Below are positions 1 to 11,010 of a DNA stretch of 64,000 bases, one piece after another. Source of the stretch: Pardosa pseudoannulata (Eukaryota > Arthropoda > Arachnida > Araneae > Lycosidae); contig CM063500.1 of NCBI GenBank assembly GCA_032207245.1, forward strand, positions 39,165,740-39,229,739, given 5' to 3'. Position 1 is the first letter of the stretch, and each line of letters opens with the position of its first letter. The position numbers and the translations under genes were made by a program. The notes below the pieces were generated by a model. It did not search any database, was not told the origin of the DNA, and saw only the letters and a list, made by a program, of their open reading frames with translations.

Positions 1-22
1 ATAAAAATTAATGTTCAATACA

Positions 23-449
23 TAACAATTAAAAATCACATTAGTATTTAATTATAGACATTCCCTTATACAATTATATTTGTATTGAAAATATGCTACT
101 TTGACAACGATTACCTGCGGTTAAAAATACTGTAAATATACCTAGATAAAGTAATTTACAGTAATACTCATTTGTAATCTGTTAATATTTTATTTTTTTT
201 GTTTTAAAATAAATTTATGTTAATATCTGAGTGCATATAATCTACTGTTGATTTACATAGATTAAGGGAAATTATTTTAATGTACTTACTAGTTAATTAT
301 ATTGTTTTTAATGTATTTGGTATGCATAAAAATCGATTTAGACATGAAAAGGTATAATAACAATTAAATATCACATTAGTATTTTAGTATAAATAATCCT
401 TTATACAATTATATCTGTATTGAAAACATGGTATTTCGACATTGATTCC
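23..449. repeat. direct repeat pair, about 93 bp
   Basis: Positions 23-115 and 359-449 are diverged direct copies: both contain a CACATTAGTATT core followed by a TTATACAATTATAT block and a TATTGAAAA block in the same order. The spacer is AT-rich and shows no coding potential. The rest of 1-519 holds nothing else that I can support. Confidence 0.6.
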
Positions 450-519
450 AATTGGGTTTTATTGATTTTATTTTTTAGTTGCATAACCCATTATAACAAC
501 TGGCCCTTATCCTATAGAA

Positions 520-691
520 TGATGTCCGAATGGGAAAGAACTGCTCCTCGATACCGAAGTTCGCGTGTTCGAATCCCGCTGATGACATGGATATTCATAG
601 CCGTTCGGAATCGGCCTTAAGCATTAGGTCTTGGTTTCATTAGCCCTTGTGTAGCAAAACAGTAGACCGTAGCGCTCCAAACAAAACAAAA
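520..691 (+). repeat. tRNA-derived SINE, family A (copy 1)
   Basis: This begins with a tRNA-like head (decayed A box near 526-538, B-box-like GTTCGAATCCC near 568) and continues into the conserved body 'TAGCCGTTCGGAATCGG ... AGTAGACCGTAGCGCTCC' with a CAAA-rich tail. It is flanked by a 9-bp target duplication CCTATAGAA at 511-519 and 692-700, so both ends are defined. The family recurs at least nine more times in the window in both orientations. SINEs of this kind are transcribed by RNA polymerase III and mobilised by a partner LINE. Confidence 0.85.
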
Positions 692-710
692 CCTATAGAA
701 ACTCCACATG

Positions 711-778
711 CAATTTCTCTATTTCAGCGCATTACAACTTTCATACCGAAGTTGTAATGAGCTGATATAAAGAAATTG
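711..778. repeat. hairpin-forming inverted repeat
   Basis: Arms 711-741 and 748-778 are complementary at 27 of 31 positions around a 6-nt loop. A shorter related hairpin (arms around CAACTTT/AAAGTTG) follows directly at about 784-806. The size resembles a microRNA precursor, but a small fold-back repeat is equally possible. The stretch 807-1294 shows nothing else recognisable. Confidence 0.6.
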
Positions 779-1294
779 CTTAAGCAACTTTCATACCAAA
801 GTTGAGCAGATAATTTCTCTATATCACCCCTCACAATTTTCATATGATTTTTTCCCTTAATTTCGCTTTCATGCGTCACTTTAAAATTATCTTATAGTCT
901 TAAAATGAACATGCAATATTATATTACATATTATACTATTACAGATTGTAACTATGATAATTGGATTAAAAACGCATTGCTCCAACTGTTTCAAAAGAAT
1001 TGTTTTAACAGCAGATAAATCCGTTGATATCTTTATGCTTTTATTGTAGTATATTGGTAGTGTTATTGTATGTAAAACTGAGATTTCTCGTAATGTTGAG
1101 TGTGGATTGCAATAAGAAATGAAGTTGCTTGACTAGACGTCAGAAGAGTTCTAACAATGTGATTTGATGTCAGTTTCAAAAAGTACGACCAGAAATGAAT
1201 CCGATTTCGTCGGAAATTTCATAACAAAATTTAAACCTTCAATTTTATTTGTAAATGCTAAAGTATAAGTTACTGGTCATCTAATGCTACTATT

Positions 1295-4200
1295 GAAATT
1301 TTTTCATGCAATACAAAGTCATGTTTAAAAAATTTATACGTGTGAAAGAAAGTATAATTGTTTTAAAGTTATGATTTTTCTTAATCCAGTGATTTAAATC
1401 ATGATTTGCATCATGATTTTTATCAAGGTGATATAAATCAGCGAATCTGGTTAAGAATCCATTTAAAAGTGAGCATATAATTTTTGCTTTTATCGCAAAA
1501 GGCAATAAAGAGATAAATGCAAAATTCAATAAACAAATTTTATACATAGTGTTAGAGCTGTACATAAAATTTTGCTGATATATTCACAAAGTGTGAAAGA
1601 AAGTATGATTGATTTAAAGAAATTATTCTTTTAAATCTAGTGATTTAAAGCATTGTTTATATCAGGATTTATATCTAGGTGATATTAGTCGGCCAACTTT
1701 GTTATGTATCTATCCAAAAATGAGCAAACCCAAAGTTTTTGCATTTATTTACTTAGAGCTATTAATAAAATCATGCATAAAAATCACAAAATGTGAAAAA
1801 AGTATAATTGATTTAAATAAATTGATTTTTTAATCCAGTGATTTAAATCATCATTTATATCACGGAGATATAAATCAGTTAACTGTGTTAAGAATCCCTC
1901 CAAAAAGGAGCAAATCTATAATTTTTCTGCGTTTATTTACGTAGAGCTATTAATAATATCATGCATAAAAAATAACAAAAGGTGAAAGAAAGTGTTATTG
2001 ATTTAAATGAATTAATTTTTAATCCAGTGATCTAAATCATCATTTATATCAAGGGGATCTAAATCATCCAACTCTCTCAAGAATGCCTCCAAACAGGAGC
2101 AAATCTATAATTTTTGTGCATTTATTTACGTAGAACTATTAATAAAATCATGCATAAAAATTCACAAAATGGGAAAGAAAGTATAATTGATTTAAATTAA
2201 TTAATTTTTTAATCTAGTGATTTAAATCATGATTTATATCAAGGGCATCTAAATCAGATAACTCTGTTAAGAATTCCTGTAAAGAAGAGAAAATCTATAA
2301 TTTTTGCATTTATTTACGTAGAGTTATTTATAAAATTAGGCTTAAAAATTTACAAAGTGTGAAATAAAGTATAATCGATTTAAATTAAAGATTTTTTAAA
2401 TCCAGTAATTTAAATCATGATTAATATCAAGATGATATAAATCACTGAATTATCTTAAAAATGTATCCAAAAAATTGAGTAAACCTATAAATTTTGCATT
2501 TATCTATGTAGAGCTATATATAAAATCACTCTTAAAAATTAGCAAAGTGTAAAATATGTACAACTGATTTAAATTAATGATTTTTTAGTTCATTGATTTA
2601 AACCATGATTTAAATTCTCCAATCCTATTAAAAATCCATCCAAAACTGAGCAAATCCATAATTTTTGCAATGATTTATGTAGAGCTATAAAATAAGATCA
2701 TGCCTAAAATTCAAAGTATGAAAGAAGGTATAACTAGTTTCAATTAATATTTCATTTTAAACCAGTGATTTAAATCATGATTTATACCAAGATGATATAA
2801 ATCCCTTTTGAAAATCAGTCCTAAATATGAGCAAATTTATTTATGTAGAACTATATATAAAATCATGCTTAAAAACTCGCAAAGTATAAAAGAATATATA
2901 ATTGATTTAAATTAAAGATTTTTTGATTCATTGATTTTCATAATGATTTAAATCTCCCAACCTTGTTAAAAATCTTTTTAAAACTGAGCAAATCCATAAT
3001 TCTTGCATTTATTTATGTAGAGCTATAAATAAAATCATGCTTAAAAATTCAAAGTATGAAAGAGGGTATAACTAGTTTCAATTAATGTTTCATTTTAAAC
3101 CAATGATTTAAATCATGATTTATACCAAGATGATATAAATTCCTTTTAAAAATCACTCCTAAATATGAGCAAATTTATTTATGTAGAACTATACATAAAA
3201 TCATGATTAAAAATTCGCAAAGCATAAAATAATATATAATTGATTTAAATTAATGATTTTCTTGATCCAGTGATTTAAATTAATTTATATCCTGATTTAT
3301 TTCAAGATGATATAAATCACCCAACCCTGTTAAGAATACACCAAAAATAGCAACAAACCCATAATTTATGCATTTATTTATGTAAAACTATTGATAAAAT
3401 CATGTTTAAAAATTCCCAAAGTGTGAAAGAAAGTATAATTGATTTAAATAAATGATCTTTTTAATCCAGTGATTTAAATCATTACTTATATCAAAGTGAT
3501 ATGAATCTGCCAACTCTGTTAAGAATCCATCCAAAACTGAGAAAATCCATAATTCTTGTACTTATTTATGTAGAGTAATGTATAAAATCATGCTTAAAAA
3601 TTCACAAAATGTGAATTAACGTATAATTGATTTAAATTAAGGATTTTCTTGATCCAGTGATTTAAATTGATTTAAATCACCCAACTCTGTTAAGAATAAT
3701 CCCGAAACTACAACAAACCCATAGTTTATGCATTTATATATGTGAAACTATAGATAAAATCAAGCTTAAAAATTCTCAAGGTGTGAAAGAAAGTATAATT
3801 GATTCAAATAAATTATCTTTTAAATCCAGTGATTTAAATCCTTACTTATATCAAGGTGATCTAAATCAACAAATTATGTTAAGAATCCATCCAAAACTGA
3901 GAAAAACCATAATTCTTGCATTTATTTATGTAGAGTTATGTATAAAATCATGCTTAAAAATTCACAAAGTGTGAATTAACGTATAATTGATTTAAATGAA
4001 TAGTTTTCTTGATCCACTGATTTAAATTGATTTAAATCGCCCAACTCTGTTAAGAATACAGCCAAAACTACAACAAGCCCATAGTTTATGCATTTATTTA
4101 AATGAAACTATAGATAAAATCAAGCTTAAGAATTCACAAAGTGTGAAAGAAATTATAATTGATTTAAATAAATTATCTTTTTAATCCAGTGATTTAAATA

Positions 4201-5190
4201 ATTACTTATATCAAATCAGCCAACTCTGTTAATTATTCATCCAAAACTGAGAAAATCCATAATTCTTGCATTTATTTATGTAGAGTTATGTATAAAAATT
4301 CCTAAAGTTTGAATTAACGTGTAATTAATTTAAATGAATAAGTTTCTTGATCCATTGATTTAAATTTATTTATATCCTGATTTATATCAAGATGATATAA
4401 ATCAATCAACCCTGTTAAGAACACATAGAAAAATCGCATAGTTTATGCATTTATTTATCTAAAGCTATAGATAAAATCAAGCTTAAAAATTCTCAAAGTG
4501 TGAAAGAAAGTATAATTGTTTTAAATAAATTATCTTTTTAATCCAGTGATTTAAATCCTTACTTATATCAAAGTGATATAAATCATCCAACTCTATTAAT
4601 AATCCATCCAAAACTGAGAAAATCCATAATTCTTTCATTTATCTATGTAGAGTTATGTATAAAATCAGGCTTAAAAATTCACAAAGTGTGAATTAACGTA
4701 TAATTGATTTAAATTAAGGATTTTCTTCATTCAGTGATTTAAATTGATTTAAATAACCCAATTCTGTTAAGAATGCACCCAAAGCTAGCAACAAACCCAT
4801 AGTTTATGCATTTATTTATGTAAAACTATAGATAAAATCAAGCTTAAAAATTCTCAAAGTGTGAAAGAAAGTATAATTGATTTAAATAAATTATCTGTTT
4901 AATCTAGTGATTTAAATTATTCTTTATATCAAGGTGATATAAATCAGCCAACTCTGTTACGAATCTATCCAAAACTGAGAAAATCCATGATTCTTGCATT
5001 TATTATGTAAAGTTAAGTATAAAATCATGCTTAAAAATTCCCAAAGCATGAATTAACGTATAATTGATTTAAAAGAATAATTTTCTTGATCCAGGAATTT
5101 AAATTATGATTTGTATTATGACTTATATCAAAGTGATTTATATCAAGGATTATTGTGTATCTATTTGTACAGAGCTATATTAAAACAAAG
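1295..5190. repeat. satellite-like tandem array, ~21 monomers of 165-247 bp
   Basis: A signature resembling GTATAATTGATTTAAAT recurs near 1351, 1597, 1800, 1990, 2179, 2369, 2557, 2729, 2896, 3066, 3235, 3432, 3620, 3793, 3980, 4154, 4319, 4510, 4699, 4870 and 5058. Spacings are mostly about 165-175 or 187-203 bp, the first being 247. From about 2557 on two monomer types alternate, giving a dimeric higher-order unit of about 360 bp in the right half. Each monomer has a GATTTAAATC-rich palindromic part, a CCAACYCTGTTAAGAAT segment and a CATAATTNTTGCATTTATTTATG segment. The CCAACCCTG piece equals a hAT terminal inverted repeat (compare 44168-44762). ORFs inside the array are fortuitous. It lies downstream of the exon at 5216-5323, so probably in that gene's first intron. 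Confidence 0.92.
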
Positions 5191-5215
5191 GAAAATACCA
5201 AATGAAATCACTTAC

Positions 5216-5323
5216 CATTTCTTTTGGTGGCAGTTTATCCTGCGCCAAAGGAGCGCAATTCCATTGGGGCACAAAAATGATCAGGATGCAGACGATAAAT
5301 TGCGAGACTCTGATTTTCAACAT
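5216..5323 (-). CDS. first coding exon of an unidentified secreted protein
   Basis: The exon encodes 36 residues starting MLKIRVSQFIVC and ending LPPKEM. Residues 2-24 form a classic signal peptide: a basic n-region (K3, R5), a hydrophobic core (FIVCILIIFV) and a small-residue cleavage zone around NCA-P. The exon ends at codon 36 in phase 0 directly before GTAAGT, a consensus 5' splice donor (5210-5215 on the plus strand). A TATA box lies 35-40 bp upstream of the ATG. The remaining exons must lie at lower coordinates, beyond the tandem array or outside the window; I did not find one. The mature protein is unknown, so I assign no function; short secreted peptides, enzymes and cuticle proteins all start like this. 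Chance is unlikely because signal peptide, donor and TATA box coincide. Confidence 0.6.
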
Positions 5324-5355
5324 GATTGATTGAAGAACCTCAGAAGCAATTCCCA

Positions 5356-5367
5356 CATTTATAATAC
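5356..5367 (-). promoter_or_regulatory. TATA box of the secreted-protein exon
   Basis: Read on the minus strand this is GTATTATAAATG. It lies about 38 bp upstream of the ATG at 5323, which predicts a very short 5' leader if transcription starts about 30 bp downstream. Confidence 0.45.
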
Positions 5368-5429
5368 TATCTCCCAGTGAGTCACGCCGAGTGTACAAAA
5401 GTCATAACCGGGGCTTTATTTCACAATTT

Positions 5430-5660
5430 CTTTTTTTCAGGTAAAGCGCTTCGGTTTAAAACCGGATAACGGGATCAGTCACCTTCGAAACACGTGCGAA
5501 GAGAGCGTCGAAAAAGCAAAATTCGGTTGCGGTTTCCGAGCTCTTGCATCCCTCTCGTTTTTCTCAAGAACTCGTTCTCGTCATGTGATGACGCTTTAAT
5601 TCGTGCGGCAGACGAAAGGGAGCCCGAAAGCTCTACTCAGGGGGAATGAAATAAGGCTTC
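5430..5660. other. GC-richer block upstream of the secreted-protein exon
   Basis: This 230-bp block is much richer in G+C and CpG than its surroundings (TTCGAAACACGTGCG, GAGAGCGTCGAAAA, GTGCGGCAGACGAAAG). It lies directly upstream of the minus-strand exon at 5216-5323 and could be its proximal promoter or an upstream untranslated exon. CACGTG (E-box) is present. I see no long open frame. The following 5661-6136 is AT-rich with nothing recognised. Confidence 0.35.
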
Positions 5661-6136
5661 TATTAATTATCCCAATTTATTTATTAGTCGTATGGGATAT
5701 TTCATAAATGACACTGGAGCATTTAAAGAAAGGACACTTCTCGGCTCTGGGTTCTTGAAATAAAGATCAAAATTCGTAGATAACCGAATTGGAAGATGTT
5801 TTCCTTTATACAGTCGAACCTCTGTTTTGCAAACTTTTTCTTGGAATCGAGAAAATTTTGCTATTTTTCCATAAAATAATCTTTAAAATATTTCAAACTT
5901 TTCTTTTTTATGACACATTTTATGATCACCAACGACCTTAGACTGCTCTAAAAATCAAATTTGAAAATAATATTTTTTTTAAACTGGAAATACAGCATAT
6001 TCCCGGACAATGATTTACTTTATTCTTGATTTGTCAGCAAATTTCCTTTTGGAAGGAAAAATAAATAAATAATAGAATTTAATTTATACAAAATGTGAAA
6101 TTTAATTAATGCAAAAGTGTGTAATATTTAATTTTT

Positions 6137-6690
6137 ATGGATGAACCACGGTTAACTTAGTTGGCAAAGGCAACGATCTCGTAACTGGAGAGTTGGGAGT
6201 ACGGAGCTCGATCCGGCTTAACATTCATCCAGATCGTTTATAGTGACTGGGAAGTATAAAACATGTTTGTGTTCACAATGTCATCCAAGTTTGGGCTAAA
6301 GTACCTCCACAATGATTCACAGGCGATGGTTCCTAGGCCCAGGTTACGACGCCTGTTCCGGATTCATCCTGATTTCGTCCCGAAGTGCAACGAGCTATGG
6401 AGAGCTATAGAAGTAGCTCTCCATATGGTCCGCGTAGTTCGAGTCACCCTCACTAATGCCGACGCATCAAGAGGTTCTCTAGAGTATCCAGTAGTTTTCC
6501 AAAATCCTCCAATGGACCTCTACTCTGCTGCGTTCACTCGCTAGTGGCAACTCCGGCGAGACGGGCACTTCGATGGAGATCGGCCGAGTGGGGTGGTGCA
6601 ATGCATGCGATCAACCCACCACCGCCGAGGCAAGCCTGTAGGGCTTCATGGTCATATGGGCCAGGATCGGTGTATGAATGAATGAATGAA
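6137..6690 (+). repeat. tRNA-derived SINE, family B, long form
   Basis: The head (about 6145-6225) is tRNA-like: CTTAGTTGGCAAAGG as A box, CTCGTAACTGGAGAGTTG in the anticodon region and GAGCTCGATCCGG as B box. The next block, GTGACTGGGAAGTATAAAACATG, matches the equivalent block of copies at 17815 and 42045. After about 6300 the body differs from those copies but matches 35830-36095, so this copy joins a family-B head to another 3' body. It ends in a (TGAA)n tail at 6674-6690. The 93-codon frame inside (6263-6544) has no recognisable domain and is probably incidental. Confidence 0.7.
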
Positions 6691-7051
6691 AGACGTTCTC
6701 AAACATCTGGGGATGGCAAGCCAAGCATTGGTCTTTCTTGGTACCTGCTTTTAAATTACGAGGACCCAATCGAGCTAAGACGTCCTTTCACCCTCGTCAA
6801 CCGAAAGTCTCACCCCTTCTTCTTAATCCGTGTATCCTCCAGCCCATTTGCTTGGCTCGTACATATGGCGTTGACCACAAAAAATTTTTTTTGTGGATTT
6901 TAAATCTGTTTCATGTGCTTTAGAAGTTTGTATCTGTATATTCAACAAACTTTTTCCTGTGATTTATTTTTTTCTTCCTGTTTCCCCAAATATTTCTAGA
7001 CATTTCAATCTTTTCCTTTTTATACCACATTTAGGGCCAAATTCAAGTCAA

Positions 7052-7227
7052 GTTTGGTTTGGTTTGGTTTGGCGTGCTGCGGTCTACATTTTTGCAACAC
7101 GAGGGCTAACGAGACCGGGACCTACAGCTTAAAGCCGATTCGGAACGGCTACGAACATCCATGTCACAGTGGGATTCGAACCTCCGGTACAGAAGGTTAG
7201 CCCCCTAACCAATCGCCCATCGTTCGG
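7052..7227 (-). repeat. tRNA-derived SINE, family A (copy 2)
   Basis: This is a full-length minus-strand copy: the B-box complement GGGATTCGAACC sits near 7171 and the decayed A box near 7205-7222. A perfect 15-bp target duplication, CCAAATTCAAGTCAA, flanks it at 7037-7051 and 7228-7242. Confidence 0.9.
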
Positions 7228-7300
7228 CCAAATTCAAGTCAAACGCGTATCTTTTATATCTCCCCTTTCGTCCTCAACTTTGTGGAGATAAGAAAGTTTC

Positions 7301-7427
7301 AGGTGGGGTTGGGTTTGATTTGGAGAGATACTTTTGCAATACGAGGGCTAATGAGACCGGGACCTACTGCTTAGAGCCGATTCTGAACGTCTACGAACAT
7401 CCATGCCTCAATGGGATTCAAACCCGT
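7301..7427 (-). repeat. tRNA-derived SINE, family A (copy 3, head missing)
   Basis: This covers the 3' body and B box of family A (ACGAGGGCTAATGAGACCGG present) but stops before the A-box half of the head. It lies 74 bp from copy 2 in the same orientation. Confidence 0.75.
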
Positions 7428-7513
7428 TTGAATGTCATGGATGTTGGCTTTAAGAATTTGTTAACCCTTCTTGGCATCAGGGTGATATAATACATGCTAT
7501 ACTTTAAGTGGAA

Positions 7514-7688
7514 GGACGAACAATGGCCGATTGGTTAGGGTGCTCGCCTTTGGTACCGGACTTTTTGGTTTCGAATCCTAAAGTGGCATGGATGTTCGTA
7601 GCCGTTCGGAATCGGCTTTAAGCTGTAGGTCCCCGTCCCATTAGCCCTCGTGTTGCAAAAAGTAGACCGTAGCACTCGAAACCAAACC
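7514..7688 (+). repeat. tRNA-derived SINE, family A (copy 4)
   Basis: A plus-strand copy with A-box-like TGGCCGATTGGTTAGGG, degenerate B box GGTTTCGAATCC, and the complete body to the AACCAAACC tail. 7689-8349 is AT-rich intergenic sequence with no feature that I can support. Confidence 0.85.
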
Positions 7689-8349
7689 ATTAAATGAAAA
7701 TGTTTAAAAACATTCTCGTATAAATGTATAATAGAAAATAATTAAAACAGTATGATGGAAATATCCGTCATCACCCAAATTTACATGTTCAGCTCGATAA
7801 AAATAAATAAATATAATATACCTTTGTATCATTTTTATTCCGGATGATATTTAAAAATACAGTTATTATTCTCATTTAAACAAAAATTAATTCGTCATGC
7901 ATTAGAAGTGAAACACCTGCATAGTAATGTAAATTTCTGTCACCTAGTATTTGGGGTATTCTATATAAATTGCTAAAAAAATAACAGAAACATAAACAAA
8001 AACCTCTTTTTTCACTCATTACCGCTTTTATTAGCAAAAAAAAAATCTCAGATTAGTTTTAAAAAAATATTCAAGAAATAGCACGATTCTTCCAACCAAA
8101 ACAAACAGTGGAATCACAAACTCAAACCCGCAATAATTATTGTAATATTTTATTTTATTTTATTTATTTATTTAATTTTTTTACAGTGCGTTCCTCATTA
8201 CGCATTAGTAGTGAAAAAGTTGCTAGCAACAATCAATTTACGGTACACTTATTTTGAGTATACCTTTTTGTTCACTAAATGTGATGATTGAAATTTCTAT
8301 CATATCATGCAAAGAAGGGTTAAAACCGTCTGCCGAGGATCTAGAATAT

Positions 8350-8520
8350 TGGTTTGGTTTCGTTTGGAGCGCTACGGTCTACTTTTTGCAACACGAGGGC
8401 TAATGAGACCGGGACCTACTGCTTAAAGCCGATTCCGAACGGCTATGAACATCCATACCACTGTGGGATTCGAACCCACGAACTCCGGTAAACACCCTAA
8501 CCATTAGACCATCGTTCGAC
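8350..8520 (-). repeat. tRNA-derived SINE, family A (copy 5)
   Basis: A minus-strand full copy with a well-preserved B box (complement GGGATTCGAACCC) and A-box half. Short flanking similarity (TCTAGAA on both sides) may be a target duplication. Confidence 0.85.
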
Positions 8521-8879
8521 AGGTTCTAGAAGACAAGTATTTAACTGTGAACGATATTTTGATTTTAGAATATTTCAGCATAGAGTTCAAAGATTCACAC
8601 CAGTAAATTATCAAGTATTGAAATTTGACGGTAAGTAGTTTTCTTTAATAGAGGATATTTTGATTAAGGGAAGAATTTCTAAAACTAAATCATTAAAGTA
8701 GATCTGCATTGCATTTGCAATTTCCCACTTTCTTTTCTAATAAATTTAATTCCCCGGCCGCATTCTCAGTGGAATTTATTTCACAAATTCATTATCCATC
8801 TTCAAAATTAGAGCAAAAAAATGGATTTTAGCATAAAATCTGCACTGAACTCGAAAAACCGCATTTGCTCATAGTCTTA

Positions 8880-9895
8880 CTGTCGCAGAGTTTGGCTGAT
8901 TTGAGAGAGAAGAGCTAAATTTTCAATATAAAAAGGGAATGAAGCTATCGAAGAGCCATTTATATGTATAAATTACTATTGATACAATACATAAAGGTAG
9001 AAATTTAAAGAATCAGAAATCTACACAAACAACCGCCTGCGGCTCGTGAGCTGCCCTCTGCCGACCTCTTGCTCACCAACTCACTACGGCAGAGTTCGCC
9101 TGATTTCACAGAGAAGAGCTAAATTTTCAATAAAAAAAGGGAATGAAGCTATAGAAGAGACATTTATATGCATAAATTACTATTGATACAATACATAAAG
9201 GTAGAAGTTTAAAGAATCAGAAATCTACACAAACAACCGCCTGCGGCTCGTGAGCTGCCCTCTGCCGACCTCTTGCTCAAAAACTCACTACGGCAGAGTT
9301 CGCCTGATTTCACAGAGAAGAGCTAAATTTTCAATAAAAAAGGGAATGAAGCTATAGAAGAGACATTTATATGCATAAATTACTATTGATACAATACATA
9401 AAGGTAGAAGTTTAAAGAATCAGAAATCTACACAAACAACCGCCTGCGGCTCGTGAGCTGCCCTCTGCCGACCTCTTGCTCACCAACTCACTACGGCAGA
9501 GTTCGCCTGATTTCACAGAGAAGAGCTAAATTTTCAATAAAAAAAAGGAATGAAGCTATCGAAGAGCCATTTATATGTATAAATTACTATTGATACAGTA
9601 CATAAAGGTAGATGTTTAAAGAATCAGAAATCTACACAAATAGCCGCTTGCGGCTCACGAGTTGCCCTCTGTCGACCTCTTGCTCATCGTCTCACTACGG
9701 CAGAGTTCGGCAGATTTCACAGAGAAGAGCTAAATTTTCAATAAAAAAAGAGAATGAATCTATCGAAGAACCATTTGTATGTATAAATTACTATTGATAC
9801 AATGCATAAAGATAGAAGTTTAAAGAGTCACAAATCTACACAAACAACCGTTTGCGGCTCACGAGTTGCCCTCTGCCGACCTCTGTTCTACGGCA
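8880..9895. repeat. tandem array, five units of about 205 bp
   Basis: The marker CAGAGTT(C/T)G(G/C)CTGATTT recurs at about 8886, 9088, 9293, 9498 and 9704. Each unit carries an AT-rich half and a GC-rich half (TGCGGCTCGTGAGCTGCCC, CTCTGCCGACCTCTTGCTCA). Units 2-4 are nearly identical; the outer ones are more diverged, as expected for turnover by unequal exchange. It is unrelated in sequence to the array at 1295-5190. I see no terminal repeats or coding frame. Confidence 0.9.
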
Positions 9896-10614
9896 ACAAC
9901 TGAGGGGGTACAACAAGGAAAAAGAGATAAAATTCTTATACATATCATGATATCTTACGATATTAGTTTATTAATTGATTAAAAAACTGCTTGGACCAAT
10001 GTGAGACAAATATTGCTTTGGTTAATGTAACAATATGATAAATATGCGGTTTTCACCTCTAAAACCCCAGTAACTTGCATTAAGAATAGGAAACGAAAAT
10101 TGCAATTTTCTTTGATAAAATTAACCTGTTAAGGGTTAACATTCAAATACCTTTTTAGAAATTTAATGGATTTTTCTTGGAAATCTTTATATAACCAGAT
10201 TATATAACGATCTTTAATTTACCAATTTAATAAATCTTTAAATAACCGGGGTTTGTTGAGTTATATCACCTTGATAAAAATCATGATTTAAATCGTGGGA
10301 ATTTTGTAAAACATTGGTTTAAATCAGGAATATCGTTTTTCGTAATTTTTAATTTTTTAAACATAATTTTCTTTTATAAATTTTAAAATTTTAAAAATTT
10401 TAAAATGTTAAGAAATTGAAAATTAAAACAATTAGCCTTTATCAGGCTTAAAAATGAATTATATTGCTCTTATTAATATAATGGAGATCCAGAGAATAAT
10501 TATTAAATGATAATTAGCCTCTATTTAATTTTAAAAAATTAATTTCCAATTTATAAACTACAAAAGTTATTTTTGGTAGGTGGATTTCTATTTTTTGCTC
10601 CTAGTGTATCTGTT
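9896..10614. other. AT-rich intergenic DNA with a satellite-related fragment
   Basis: Mostly AT-rich sequence without genes. About 10258-10320 is a reverse-oriented match to the GATTTAAATC/ATATCACCTTGAT part of the monomer in the 1295-5190 array, showing that this family is dispersed as well as tandem. Confidence 0.5.
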
Positions 10615-11010
10615 TTATGCATTTTTATAAACTGTATCACTTTATGTACTTAATGAAGATATTTTTTATTTAAAATAGTGAGTAAATCATGTTGCACTAC
10701 TTCACGGATTTGTAGGCATGAATTGTTGAAGATTAATATTGCATTGCCGTGTTTTACTATTTTGTGGATTTAAAACGTGATCCGGTGCATTTTAAAACCC
10801 CAGTAAATGAAATTAAAGACATTCTAATTTCTACTTTTTTTTCTTACCATACTTTGTATTTTATTAGTGACGTGTTTACAAGATCATAAACACATGCGTT
10901 ATCATCCGATGTTTTCCTGCGCAAGTAGCACAAAAACATCGACCAATATTAAAATTGTCATTTCAGCCTACACTAAATCGACATCTCTTTTTTTGAAAGC
11001 CCTGAAAATT
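10615..11010. repeat. interspersed repeat R1, right half (copy 1)
   Basis: This resembles 12660-13080 throughout, sharing blocks such as GGCATGAATTGTTGAAGATTAAT, ATAAACACATGCGTTATCATC and AGCCCTGAAAATT. No coding capacity is evident. 11011-11378 holds nothing else recognised. Confidence 0.75.

Noticed and set aside
1295..5190. CRISPR-like array
   Set aside because: The units are 165-247 bp, continuous without unique spacers, and the genome is eukaryotic.
6263..6544. 93-codon open frame in a GC-richer stretch
   Set aside because: It lies wholly inside the 3' body of a SINE-like repeat that recurs at 35830 with the frame broken.
7150..7225. Possible functional tRNA gene on the minus strand (and the similar heads at 8440-8520, 40298-40375 and 52715-52790)
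   Set aside because: B boxes are good but stems do not close as a class II tRNA and each is joined to the same 100-bp SINE body with target duplications.
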